A stretch of 64,000 bases of DNA from Pseudomonadaceae bacterium (GTDB lineage Bacteria; Pseudomonadota; Gammaproteobacteria; Pseudomonadales; Pseudomonadaceae). The notes beneath the pieces were generated by a model that saw only the letters and a list, made by a program, of their open reading frames with translations, was not told the origin of the DNA and searched no databases. The stretch lies in the NCBI GenBank assembly GCA_900766265.1, contig CAAFUS010000013.1, positions 682,001 through 746,000 on the forward strand, read 5' to 3'. Both the position numbers and the translations under genes were made by a program. This document shows, in pieces, positions 26,799 through 35,987 of this stretch; within the stretch, counting starts at the first letter, position 1; the number at the start of each line of letters is the position of its first letter.

Positions 26799-26882
26799 GG
26801 AGGGATGTTCGCAAGCAGTTGGAAGCCGGCTATTGTGCGCCGGAATCCAACTGCTGTCTGCGTGGCGTAGCGCCTGAAAACC

Positions 26883-27551
26883 TCAGGCCGTCGCGCCGGC
26901 GAGTTGCGGCGGCAGGCAGACGCCGGTACCTCCCAGGCCGCAATAGCCGTTGGGATTCTTCGCCAGGTATTGCTGGTGGTAGGCCTCGGCGTAGTAGAAC
27001 GTCGGCGCGTCGGCGATCTCCGTGGTGATCTCGCCGTGGCCGGCACGCGCCAGTTCGGCCTGGAAGGCCTCGCGGCTGGCTTCTGCTGCCGCCATTTGCT
27101 CGGCGTCGAAGCAGTAAATCGCCGAGCGGTACTGGGTGCCCAGGTCGTTGCCCTGGCGCATGCCCTGAGTCGGGTTGTGCGCTTCCCAGAACAGCTTGAG
27201 CAGGGCTTCGTAGCTAGTCTGCGCCGGATCGAACACCACCAGCACCACCTCGGTGTGCCCGGTCAGGCCGGAGCAGACTTCCTCGTAGGTGGGATTGGGC
27301 GTCAGGCCGCCGGCATAGCCGGCTGCGGTGGTCCAGACGCCGGGTTGTTGCCAGAACAGGCGCTCCACACCCCAGAAACAGCCCATGCCGAACACGGCCT
27401 GCTGGAGTCCGGCAGGGAAGGGGGCTTGCAGGGCGTTGCCATTGACGTAGTGGGTATCGGGCACCGGCATGGGCGTCGAGCGGCCAGGGAGCGCCTGCTC
27501 GGCGCTCGGCAGCGCTTGTTTATCAACCAGGATTTGCGATCGCAGGACCAT
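26883..27551 (-). CDS. msrA: Peptide-methionine (S)-S-oxide reductase MsrA
   Basis: 222 residues. The catalytic motif GMGCFWG carries the nucleophile C58, and C204 and C212 in the C-terminal tail (NGYCGLGGTGVC) can serve as resolving and recycling cysteines. It repairs oxidised methionine in proteins using thioredoxin. The TGHTEVVLVVFDP and YRSAIYCF blocks match the family. The N-terminal ~50 residues form the extension usual in the longer Pseudomonas and enterobacterial enzymes. Transcribed alone, 84 bp downstream of rarD's start on the same strand. Confidence 0.95.
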   Translation of the reverse strand: MVLRSQILVDKQALPSAEQALPGRSTPMPVPDTHYVNGNALQAPFPAGLQQAVFGMGCFWGVERLFWQQPGVWTTAAGYAGGLTPNPTYEEVCSGLTGHTEVVLVVFDPAQTSYEALLKLFWEAHNPTQGMRQGNDLGTQYRSAIYCFDAEQMAAAEASREAFQAELARAGHGEITTEIADAPTFYYAEAYHQQYLAKNPNGYCGLGGTGVCLPPQLAGATA

Positions 27552-27634
27552 GGACGACCTCGATTGTCGGCAGGGGAAAGGTCCTACGCTACAAGAGTGC
27601 GCGCGCGGATAGAAGCATCAAGACGCGCCGCAGG

Positions 27635-30310
27635 TCAGGCGCGTAGCCGGTAGTGGCGCAGCCGCTCCACCAGATCGCGGCCCGAGATGGCCTTGTCGAA
27701 CAGGAACCCCTGGCCGATATCGCAGCGGTGGCGCCTCAGGAAGGCCAGCTGCGAAGCCGTCTCGATGCCCTCGGCGACCACCTTGAGCTTGAGGTTATGG
27801 GCCATGGCGATCACCGCGGAAGTGATTTCCATGTCGTCCTGGCTGTCTGGAATGTCCTTGATGAAGCTGCGGTCGATCTTGATCACATCGATGGGGAATT
27901 TCTTCAGGTAACTCAGCGACGAGTAGCCGGTGCCGAAATCATCCATCGCCAGGGTCAGCCCCAGCGCCTTGAGGCCGAGCAGCTGCTGGCGGGTGTCTTC
28001 GGTGGCGTCGAGCAGCAGGCTTTCGGTGAGCTCGAGTTCGAGCAGCGCCGGGGCGATCTGCTCTTCGGCCAGGATCGCGGCGATCGAGGTCAGCAGGTCC
28101 GGGTCGGAGAACTGCTTGGGCGAGACGTTGATCGCCACCGGCAGGTTGCCAAGGCCAAGGGCGGCGAGCTGCAGGCTCATCCGGCAGGCCTGGCGCACCA
28201 CCCATTTGCCGATCGGAATGATCAGCCCGGTTTCTTCGGCCACGCTGATGAACTGGTCTGGCTGGATCATGCCCTTTTCCGGATGACGCCAGCGCAGCAA
28301 GGCTTCCATGCCCTGCAGCTTGCCGGTACGCAGGCTGAGCTTGGGCTGATAGAAGACCTCCAGTTCATTCTGGGTCAGGGCGCGGCGCAGGTTGTTTTCT
28401 ACGAACAGCTTGTAGTTGGCTTCGGCGTTGAGCGCCTCGGTGAATACCTGCACCTGGTGCTTGCCGTTGGCCTTGGCCTTGTGCAGGGCGAGGCCGGCAT
28501 GCTTCATCAGGGTCTGCGGATCCCGCCCGTGAAGCGGCGCGCAGGCCAGGCCCACCGAACCGCTCACGCTGATCAGCTGGCCGTCTACGAACAGCGGCTT
28601 GTCGATCGTGCGCAGGACCTGGGCGGCCAGGCGCTGTCCGGCGTCCAGGTCCATGTCATCGAGAAGGATCGCGAACTCGTTGCTGGCGAAGCGCGCCAGC
28701 ACGGTGTCGCGGTTCATGCTGTTGCGCAGCCTGCGCGCGAGGCTGGTCAGCAGCTTGTCGCCGGTCTGGTGGCCGAGGGTGTCGTTGATCCGCTTGAAGT
28801 TGTCGATGTCGACCAGCAGCAGCGACAGCCGCGGCGGCGGTTCCTCGACGAAGCGTTCTTCCAGGCTGCGGATGAAGCAGGGGCGGTTGCCGAGGCTGGT
28901 GAGGTTGTCGGTGTAGGCCAGGCGCTCGATGTGCTGCTGGGCGAGCTTGCTCTGGGTGACGTCTTCGTAGATGCCGATGTAATGGGTGAGCTCGCCGTTC
29001 TCGCCGAACACCTTGGAAATCGACAGCTGGCCCCAGTAGGGCTCCATGTTCTTGCGCCGACTGCGGAATTCCCCTTGCCAGCTGTTGCTGCTCGCCAGCA
29101 CCGATTTGGCGTCGAACAGCAGCTCGCTCAGGTTCTCGAATGCCGGCATGTCGGACAGGTGGCGACCCTGGACCTCCTCGAGGCTGTATTGGGTGATGGC
29201 GGTAAAGCTCGGGTTGGCGTACTCCACCAGGCCGTCGCGGTCGACCAGGATGAAGGCACTGGCGCTCTGTTCCACGGCCCGCTTGAACAGGTGCAGCGCG
29301 TGGGTGGCGCTCAGGCGCTGCTGGTTGGCGAGCACCTGGGCGTACTGGTCGGCCAGCTCGCCGGCGAACGCGATCTCGTCGCTTTGCCAGGCACGCGCCG
29401 GGCCGGCCTGCTCGAGGCAGAGCACGCCCACCATCTCGCCGGCGATACGGATGGCCGCATCCAGCCGAGAGGCCACTTCCCCGGTCAGAGCGTGTTCGAA
29501 CAATTCGCGGGTACGCACGTCGTGCCGCGCATCGCTGGCATCAATCGTGCGGCCGCTGTGCAGGGCTTCGAGGTAGTGGGGGCACAGTCGGGTATCGATG
29601 GCCGGCGGCAATGCCTGGCCCTCGTCCTCGCAGCGATAGTGCGCAACCGGTTCGAGGAAGTTGTGCTTGAGCAGCCAGATGCTGGCCGAGGACAGTTCGT
29701 AGACCTCGCAGGCTGCCTGGCTGATGAGCTGGGCGGCTTCCTGGGGCGGGTTGCCGGAGCTGTAGCGGTGGCGCGACAGCTGTCCGATCAGCGCCTGCTG
29801 AGCCCTTGACCTGACCAGGTGCTGCAGGTGTTCCTGTTGGGCATGCTGGTACAGCCCCAGCGAAGCGCGCAGGCGGGCGTTCTGCGCCTGCAGTTCATGT
29901 TCGGAGGCGTCCTGCGCCGGGTCGGTGGCCAGCAGGTAGCCGCGTAGCAGCTGCCTTCCGTGTTGCTGGTAGGGCTCGCCGATCTCCAATACGTTCAGCA
30001 CGCCACATGGCGTGTGCAGGCGGTAGCTCACCTGATAGCAGGGCCCCTCAGCGAGCTGCTCCTGGATCTGGTCGTGGCGCTGGTGCCGGACCTCCGGCTC
30101 CATCAGGCTGGCGTAAGGCGAGCCGATGAGCGAGCAGAGTTCGGCTGCCGCCAGGCCGAATCGGCGTTCACATGCCGGGTCGAGGAAAAGCAGCGCCCAG
30201 CTAGGCTCATTCAGGCGTTCGAAGCGCAGCATTCCCAGCCTGGACGGCACTGGCAACTGCGTCACAACCTCGGTCGCCGGACGGCTGGCGGCATCGGTAT
30301 GTATTATCAT
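27635..30310 (-). CDS. PAS-GAF-PAS-GGDEF-EAL cyclic-di-GMP signalling protein
   Basis: 891 residues from the ATG at 30310 (a TTG at 30358 would add 16). An N-terminal PAS-like region (about 30-135), a GAF domain (about 170-330), a PAS with PAC (about 335-455), then GGDEF (about 460-625) and EAL (about 635-885). The GGDEF signature is degenerate, reading ASNEF (542-546), so cyclase activity is unlikely. The EAL domain keeps every catalytic landmark: EALLRW (E669), INVSPKQF, ELTES, MDDFGTG, IKIDRSF, AEGIE and QGF. It is therefore most likely a c-di-GMP phosphodiesterase with the GGDEF part as a regulator. No membrane segment, so cytoplasmic. Confidence 0.9.
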   Translation of the reverse strand: MIIHTDAASRPATEVVTQLPVPSRLGMLRFERLNEPSWALLFLDPACERRFGLAAAELCSLIGSPYASLMEPEVRHQRHDQIQEQLAEGPCYQVSYRLHTPCGVLNVLEIGEPYQQHGRQLLRGYLLATDPAQDASEHELQAQNARLRASLGLYQHAQQEHLQHLVRSRAQQALIGQLSRHRYSSGNPPQEAAQLISQAACEVYELSSASIWLLKHNFLEPVAHYRCEDEGQALPPAIDTRLCPHYLEALHSGRTIDASDARHDVRTRELFEHALTGEVASRLDAAIRIAGEMVGVLCLEQAGPARAWQSDEIAFAGELADQYAQVLANQQRLSATHALHLFKRAVEQSASAFILVDRDGLVEYANPSFTAITQYSLEEVQGRHLSDMPAFENLSELLFDAKSVLASSNSWQGEFRSRRKNMEPYWGQLSISKVFGENGELTHYIGIYEDVTQSKLAQQHIERLAYTDNLTSLGNRPCFIRSLEERFVEEPPPRLSLLLVDIDNFKRINDTLGHQTGDKLLTSLARRLRNSMNRDTVLARFASNEFAILLDDMDLDAGQRLAAQVLRTIDKPLFVDGQLISVSGSVGLACAPLHGRDPQTLMKHAGLALHKAKANGKHQVQVFTEALNAEANYKLFVENNLRRALTQNELEVFYQPKLSLRTGKLQGMEALLRWRHPEKGMIQPDQFISVAEETGLIIPIGKWVVRQACRMSLQLAALGLGNLPVAINVSPKQFSDPDLLTSIAAILAEEQIAPALLELELTESLLLDATEDTRQQLLGLKALGLTLAMDDFGTGYSSLSYLKKFPIDVIKIDRSFIKDIPDSQDDMEITSAVIAMAHNLKLKVVAEGIETASQLAFLRRHRCDIGQGFLFDKAISGRDLVERLRHYRLRA

Positions 30311-30386
30311 CGAACGGATCGCTTCCAGTAGGCTGACCGCATCGGGCTGATGGCCCAATAATATTAAACCTTAGCAAGGGTGCATC

Positions 30387-30914
30387 ATGCGAAGAGGACT
30401 GACAAGCCAGCTCTCCAAGTTACTGCTCATCCCGCTTCTCTGCGTGTGCGCTCCTAGTGTTTCGGCGCAGAACCAGGGCTCTTTAGGGTCCGACGAGCCG
30501 GCCCGGTACCTGGCCCAGATCAAGGGGCTGTACCTTACTGACAACGAGCGCGACGCCCTGCTCGCACACAGCAACGACCTGCTCAACACCTATGCGCTGC
30601 GAGCCGCCTACCAAGTCGGTCAGCCCGATCCGCACGACCTGAACTACCAACTGAGCGTCGGCGGGCCGGGGGAGCTTCGGATTCGCGAGGAAATCCGCCA
30701 CCAGAACGGAACGGTGGCGGTGAGCAACCGTACGCTGTCGGTCTACGGCGTCGATCCTTACCTTCATTACCAGTGCCCTGCCCAGGGGTTGGTCTGCGTG
30801 GTCAGAAGTCCCGCCGACGGCAGTCCGATGCTGACGCTGCTGCGCGATCCGAAGGGTGCCGAGGAACTGGCCAAGGCGCTGTCGTTCCTGATCCGCAACC
30901 TGCAGAAGGGCTGA
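30387..30914 (+). CDS. Exported protein of unknown function
   Basis: 175 residues with a signal peptide (cleaved after VSA, about residue 27). The mature protein is acidic to neutral with no cysteine box, membrane segment or recognisable motif apart from a C-terminal helix (EELAKALSFLIRNLQKG). Two cysteines (YQCPAQGLVCVV) are placed to form a periplasmic disulfide. It diverges from the EAL gene and converges on aceF. I do not recognise the family. Confidence 0.7.
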   Translation: MRRGLTSQLSKLLLIPLLCVCAPSVSAQNQGSLGSDEPARYLAQIKGLYLTDNERDALLAHSNDLLNTYALRAAYQVGQPDPHDLNYQLSVGGPGELRIREEIRHQNGTVAVSNRTLSVYGVDPYLHYQCPAQGLVCVVRSPADGSPMLTLLRDPKGAEELAKALSFLIRNLQKG

Positions 30915-30968
30915 GCCTTCTGCACCGTGCCGTCAGGCGTGGCGATTCCTACGTCCTGTGCGTCAGGC

Positions 30969-30996
30969 AAAAAAAAGCCCCGCCAATTGGCGGGGC
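30969..30996 (-). terminator. Rho-independent terminator of aceEF
   Basis: On the minus strand GCCCCGCC / GGCGGGGC form an 8-bp stem around AATT (30977-30996), followed by eight T. It lies 19 bp past the aceF stop. Confidence 0.95.
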
Positions 30997-31014
30997 AAGT
31001 GACGCTAATTCAAC

Positions 31015-33021
31015 TCACAGCAGCATCGTGCGGATGTCCGCCAGCAACTCGCCCAGGCGCTTGGTGAAGCGCGCCGCGGCGGCGCCGTTGATCACCCGGT
31101 GATCGTACGACAGCGACAGCGGCAGCATCAGCTTGGGCTGGAAGGCCTTGCCGTCCCATACCGGCTGCATGGTCGCCTTGCTGACACCGAGGATCGCCAC
31201 TTCAGGCGCGTTGACGATCGGCGTGAAGCCGGTGCCGCCGATGTGCCCGAGGCTCGAGATGGTGAAGCACGCACCCTGCATGGCATCCGGCGAAAGCTTC
31301 TTGGTGCGGGCCTTCTCGGCCAGCTCCGCGGCTTCGGCGGCCAACTGCAGCAGGCTCTTCTGGTCGACGTTGCGGATCACCGGGACAAGCAGGCCATCCG
31401 GGGTGTCGACCGCAAAGCCCAGGTGTACGTACTTCTTGCGGATCAAAGCCTTGCCGCTCGGAGCAAGCGAACTGTTGAAGTCCGGCAGTTCCTTGAGCAG
31501 ATGCGCGCAGGCTTTGAGCAGCAGAGGCAGGACGGTCAGCTTGACGCCAGCCTTTTCCGCCACGGCCTTTTGGGCGACGCGGAAGGCTTCGAGTTCGGTA
31601 ATGTCGGCCTGGTCGAACTGTGTCACGTGGGGCACGTTCAGCCAGCTGCGATGCAGGTTGGCCGCGCCCACCTGCATCAGGCGGGTCATGGCCACCTCTT
31701 CCACTTCGCCAAACTTGCTGAAGTCCACGGTCGGGATCGGCGGGATGCCCGCACCGCCAGTGGCGCCTGCGGCGGCTGCCGGTGCGTTCTTGGCCTGCTG
31801 CATCATGGCCTTGACGTAGCTCTGCACGTCTTCCTTGAGAATCCGGCCTTTCGGGCCGCTGCCGTTGACTTGGCTCAGTTCGACGCCGAACTCGCGGGCC
31901 AGCATACGAACCGCCGGACCTGCGTGGATTTTCTTGCCGTCCGCGCTCGGAGTCGCAGCCGGGGCGGGCGCTGCCGATGCCTTGGCTTCCGGTACACCCT
32001 GCTTGTTCGGTGCGACCGACTGCTGGGGCGCTGCGGCCGGGGCTCTGTCGTCCGCCTTGGCCGCAGCCTTGGCAGGCGCTGCGGCGCCGGCGACCTTCAG
32101 GGTCAGGATCAGGTCGCCAGTCTTGGCTTCGTCACCGACCTTGATCGACACGCTTTCGACGGTGCCGGCCTTGGGCGCCGGGATTTCCATGCTCGCCTTG
32201 TCGGACTCGAGGGTGATCAGTGACTGGTCAGCTTCAACCTTGTCGCCTGCCTTGACCATGACCTCGATGACATTGGCAGTGCCGCTGGAACCGATATCCG
32301 GAATTCGGATTTCTTCTGTGCTTTCGCCAGCCGGTTGCTCGGCTGCGGTTTCCTCTAGCCGTTCCTTGGGTTGGCTCTTCTCGGCTGCGGGGGCGCTGGC
32401 CGCCTGCTTCGGCTTGGCCTGAGCGGCGCCCTTCAGCACCAGGATCAGATCGCCGGTGCCGACTTCGTCGCCGACCTTGACCGACAGGCTCTCGACCACG
32501 CCCGCAGCAGGAGAGGGGATCTCCATGCTGGCCTTGTCGGACTCCAGGGTGATCAGAGACTGCTCGGCGGCGATGGTGTCGCCAGGCTTGACGGAAATTT
32601 CGATCACGCTCGCCTTGCCGGACGAACCGATGTCGGGAACCTTGATTTCCTGGGACTCGCCTTCCTCGGCCGATGCGGACGGGTTCTCGTCGCCTGGTGG
32701 AGTCGGGGCTTCGGCTTCGTCGGCCGGGCCGCCAGTGGCGGCTCCGGCAGGCTCGGCGGCTTCGGGCTTGCTTTCGCTGGCCTCGCTGTCGGCGCTTTCC
32801 ATGTCCAGCAGCAGGTCGCCGGTCTTCAGGCTGTCGCCCAGCTTGATGTGCAGCGCGGTGATCTTGCCGGCCTTGGGCGCGGGTATCTCCATGCTGGCCT
32901 TGTCCGACTCCAACGTCAGCAGGCTCTGCTCGGCTTCGACGGTGTCGCCGACCTTGACCATCAGCTCGATGACCTCGCCTTCGCCACTGCCGATATCGGG
33001 TACGCGAATGGTTTCACTCAC
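31015..33021 (-). CDS. aceF: Pyruvate dehydrogenase E2, dihydrolipoamide acetyltransferase
   Basis: 668 residues from a GTG start (33019-33021), which AGGAGA precedes by 8 bp. Three lipoyl domains in tandem, each with ESDKASMEIP around the lipoylated Lys (residues about 40, 160 and 280), are joined by Ala/Pro-rich linkers. A peripheral-subunit-binding domain follows (VRMLAREFGVELSQVNGSG). The catalytic domain ends in LSYDHRVING, whose His and Asp are the active site. E2 transfers the acetyl group to CoA and forms the core of the complex. Located 30 bp after aceE and closed by a strong terminator. The E3 gene is not in this window. Confidence 0.96.
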   Translation of the reverse strand: MSETIRVPDIGSGEGEVIELMVKVGDTVEAEQSLLTLESDKASMEIPAPKAGKITALHIKLGDSLKTGDLLLDMESADSEASESKPEAAEPAGAATGGPADEAEAPTPPGDENPSASAEEGESQEIKVPDIGSSGKASVIEISVKPGDTIAAEQSLITLESDKASMEIPSPAAGVVESLSVKVGDEVGTGDLILVLKGAAQAKPKQAASAPAAEKSQPKERLEETAAEQPAGESTEEIRIPDIGSSGTANVIEVMVKAGDKVEADQSLITLESDKASMEIPAPKAGTVESVSIKVGDEAKTGDLILTLKVAGAAAPAKAAAKADDRAPAAAPQQSVAPNKQGVPEAKASAAPAPAATPSADGKKIHAGPAVRMLAREFGVELSQVNGSGPKGRILKEDVQSYVKAMMQQAKNAPAAAAGATGGAGIPPIPTVDFSKFGEVEEVAMTRLMQVGAANLHRSWLNVPHVTQFDQADITELEAFRVAQKAVAEKAGVKLTVLPLLLKACAHLLKELPDFNSSLAPSGKALIRKKYVHLGFAVDTPDGLLVPVIRNVDQKSLLQLAAEAAELAEKARTKKLSPDAMQGACFTISSLGHIGGTGFTPIVNAPEVAILGVSKATMQPVWDGKAFQPKLMLPLSLSYDHRVINGAAAARFTKRLGELLADIRTMLL

Positions 33022-33050
33022 AATAATGTTCTCCTGTTCGCTCGCGGCAA

Positions 33051-35696
33051 TCAGCAATCCAGCGGATTGCGCTTCTCGGGGTCGATACCGAACTGGGTGA
33101 TGGCGTCAGCCACGACCTTGCGTTCGATGGCGCCTCGATCGGCGAGTGCTTGCAGCGCGGCGAGGGTGACCCAGCGACGGTCGACTTCGAAGAAGTCGCG
33201 CAGCTTCTTGCGCGTATCGCTGCGACCATAGCCATCGGTGCCTAGCACTTGGTATTCCTTGGACGGAACCCACTGGCGGATCTGGTCGGCGAACAGCTTC
33301 ATGTAGTCGGTCGAGGCGACCACCGGGCCTTCGCGGCCTTCCAGGCACTGCTGGACGTAGGTCTTGCGCGGCTCCTCGGTCGGGTGCAGGCGGTTCCAGC
33401 GGTCCACGGCCAGGCCGTCACGACGCAGTTCGTTGAAGCTGGTGACGCTCCACACATCGGCGCCGACGCCGAACTGGGCGAGCATTTCCACCGCGGCGCG
33501 CACTTCCAGCAGGATGGTGCCGCTGCCCAGCAGCTGGACGCGATGCTTGAAGTCGCCCTTGGCTTCCTCGAGCAGGTACATACCCTTGATGATGCCGTCT
33601 TCCACGCCGGCCGGCATGGCGGGCTGCTGGTAGTTCTCGTTCATCACGGTGATGTAGTAGTAGACGCTTTCCTGCTTCTCCATCATCTGATGCATGCCGT
33701 GGTGCATGATCACCGCCAACTCGTAGCCGTAGGTGGGGTCGTAGCTGCGGCAGTTCGGGATAGTGCTGGCGAGAATATGGCTGTGGCCGTCCTCGTGCTG
33801 CAGGCCTTCACCGTTGAGCGTGGTGCGCCCGGAGGTGCCACCCAGCAGGAAGCCACGGGTCTGGGCATCGCCCGCCGCCCAGGCCAGGTCGCCGATACGC
33901 TGGAAGCCGAACATCGAATAGAAGATGTAGACCGGGAGCATCGGCTGGTTGTAGTTGCTGTAGGCGGTACCCGCGGCGATGAACGATGAGAAGGCACCGG
34001 CTTCGTTGAGGCCTTCCTGAAGGATCTGGCCGTCGCGCTCTTCACGGTAGTACATCACCTGGTCGCGGTCGACCGGCTCGTACAGCTGCCCCACCGGGGA
34101 GTAGATACCCAACTGGCGGAACATGCCTTCCATACCGAAGGTGCGCGCCTCGTCGGCCAGGATCGGCACGATGCGCTTGCCGAGGTCTTTGTCCTTAACC
34201 AGCTGAGAGAGGATGCGGCCGAACGCCATGGTGGTGGAGATTTCACGCTCGCCCGAGCCGTCGAGCACGGCCTTGAGGGTTTCCAGCGGAGGCGTCGGGA
34301 TGCTGAAGCTCTTCGGACGACGCTGCGGCAGGTGCCCGCCGAGTTTCTCGCGGCACTTGCGCAGGTACTTCATTTCCGCGCTGTCTTCGGCCGGACGGAA
34401 GAACGGCAGCTCTTCGAGCTGCGAGTCGTTGACCGGGATATCGAAGCGGTCGCGGAATTTCTTCAGGCTGTCGATATCGACCTTCTTGGTGTTGTGGGCG
34501 ATGTTCTTCGCCTCACCGGCACCGGTGCCGTACCCCTTGATGGTCTTGGCCAGGATCACGGTCGGCTGGCCCTTGTGGTTCACCGCCTGATGGTAGGCCG
34601 CATAGACCTTGTAAGGGTCGTGGCCGCCACGGTTGAGCTTCCAGACTTCCTCGTCGGACAGCTTCTCGACGCGCTTGAGCAGCTCCGGGTCGGCACCGAA
34701 GAAGTGCTTGCGCACGTAGGCCCCGTCCTTGGCCTTGTAGTTCTGGTACTCGCCGTCGATCGCTTCGTCCATGCGGCGCTGCATGCGGCCGTCGTCGTCT
34801 TCGGCGAACAGCGGATCCCACATGCGGCCCCAGATGACCTTGTTGACGTTCCAGTTGGCGCCTTTGAATACGCCTTCGAGCTCCTGGATGATCTTGCTGT
34901 TGCCGCGAACCGGGCCGTCGAGGCGCTGCAGGTTGCAGTTGATGACGAAGATCAGGTTGTCGAGGTTCTCGCGGCCGGCCAGAGAGATGGCGCCGAGGGT
35001 TTCCGGCTCGTCGCACTCGCCGTCGCCGATGAAGCACCAGACGCGCTGCTTGCCCGCCGGGATGAAACCGCGGTTCTCCAGGTACTTCATGAAACGTGCC
35101 TGGTAGATCGCCTGAATCGGGCCCAGGCCCATGGAAACGGTCGGGAACTGCCAGAAGTCCGGCATCAGGTGCGGGTGCGGGTAACTCGACAGGCCATTGC
35201 CATCGACTTCCTGGCGGAAGTTGAGCATCTGCTCTTCGGTCAGTCGGCCTTCGAGGAAGGCGCGGGCATAGATGCCGGGCGATGCGTGGCCCTGGTAGTA
35301 AATCAGGTCGCCGCCGTGCTCTTCGTTCGGCGCCTGGAAGAAATAGTTGAAACCGATGTCGTACAGCGTGGCACTGGAGGCGAAGGTGGAGATGTGGCCA
35401 CCCAGGTCCGGGTCTTTCAGGTTGGCGCGCATCACCATCGCCAGGGCGTTCCAGCGGACCAGCGAGCGAATGCGACGCTCCATGAACAGGTCGCCGGGCA
35501 TGCGCGCTTCACGGGTGACCGGGATGGTGTTGCGATAGGGCGTGGTGATCGCGTAGGGGAGCGGTGTTCCGCTACGGGTGGCCAGTTCGCCCATCCGGGT
35601 CAGCAGATAGTGGGCTCGGTCTTCACCTTCTCGATCGATGACGGAGTCGAGGGCATCCAGCCATTCCTGGGTTTCGACGGGATCAAGGTCTTGCAT
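33051..35696 (-). CDS. aceE: Pyruvate dehydrogenase E1 component (homodimeric)
   Basis: 881 residues, normal for the homodimeric E1 of gammaproteobacteria. The thiamine-diphosphate motif runs from GDGECDEPE to VINCNLQR (about 228-262), and the start DLDPVETQEWLDALDSVI is the canonical N-terminus that contacts E2. It decarboxylates pyruvate and acetylates the lipoyl groups of AceF. First gene of the aceEF operon, divergent from glnE. Palindromic operator-like sites occupy the upstream region at about 35807-35876. Confidence 0.97.
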   Translation of the reverse strand: MQDLDPVETQEWLDALDSVIDREGEDRAHYLLTRMGELATRSGTPLPYAITTPYRNTIPVTREARMPGDLFMERRIRSLVRWNALAMVMRANLKDPDLGGHISTFASSATLYDIGFNYFFQAPNEEHGGDLIYYQGHASPGIYARAFLEGRLTEEQMLNFRQEVDGNGLSSYPHPHLMPDFWQFPTVSMGLGPIQAIYQARFMKYLENRGFIPAGKQRVWCFIGDGECDEPETLGAISLAGRENLDNLIFVINCNLQRLDGPVRGNSKIIQELEGVFKGANWNVNKVIWGRMWDPLFAEDDDGRMQRRMDEAIDGEYQNYKAKDGAYVRKHFFGADPELLKRVEKLSDEEVWKLNRGGHDPYKVYAAYHQAVNHKGQPTVILAKTIKGYGTGAGEAKNIAHNTKKVDIDSLKKFRDRFDIPVNDSQLEELPFFRPAEDSAEMKYLRKCREKLGGHLPQRRPKSFSIPTPPLETLKAVLDGSGEREISTTMAFGRILSQLVKDKDLGKRIVPILADEARTFGMEGMFRQLGIYSPVGQLYEPVDRDQVMYYREERDGQILQEGLNEAGAFSSFIAAGTAYSNYNQPMLPVYIFYSMFGFQRIGDLAWAAGDAQTRGFLLGGTSGRTTLNGEGLQHEDGHSHILASTIPNCRSYDPTYGYELAVIMHHGMHQMMEKQESVYYYITVMNENYQQPAMPAGVEDGIIKGMYLLEEAKGDFKHRVQLLGSGTILLEVRAAVEMLAQFGVGADVWSVTSFNELRRDGLAVDRWNRLHPTEEPRKTYVQQCLEGREGPVVASTDYMKLFADQIRQWVPSKEYQVLGTDGYGRSDTRKKLRDFFEVDRRWVTLAALQALADRGAIERKVVADAITQFGIDPEKRNPLDC

Positions 35697-35806
35697 GGCT
35701 TGCTCCAGGGCGGAAAGGCTTCCAGAATCGGTCGCCTTACATCGCGGCTCGCTTTTTGAGCGGGCGCGTTTATTTTTTGGATGAGTGCCGGGGTATGACC
35801 GGGCTC

Positions 35807-35821
35807 TGTAGTTTTACTACA
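35807..35821. promoter_or_regulatory. Palindromic operator candidate upstream of aceE
   Basis: TGTAGTTTTACTACA is a perfect 6+3+6 inverted repeat whose core fits TNGTNNNACNA, the consensus for FadR-subfamily GntR regulators (the family of PdhR and LldR). It is 111 bp upstream of the aceE ATG. A second, imperfect copy (TAGCGAAACTA) lies about 45 bp further on. Which gene, aceE or the divergent glnE, it controls is not settled. Confidence 0.5.
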
Positions 35822-35987
35822 AATCGGACGGCATGTTCAGCCCCCGTGGCACAAACACCGGTAGCGAAACTACAGCTACGGGGGTCTCCGCGCCTTTCTC
35901 CAGTCATCCGGATTGGGTCGCAAAGCCGCGTCCTGCGCCGCTTCGCTTGGTCCTCGAACGCTTGCCCAAGGCCTGAAGGAAAATTTC

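Noticed and set aside
34332..35759. A long open frame on the plus strand opposite aceE
   Set aside because: It is an antisense shadow: aceE on the other strand is fully conserved, and this frame has no domain, no ribosome-binding site and the skewed composition expected from GC-rich third positions. The same applies to long frames opposite yccS, glcB, the EAL gene, dbpA and the TonB receptor.
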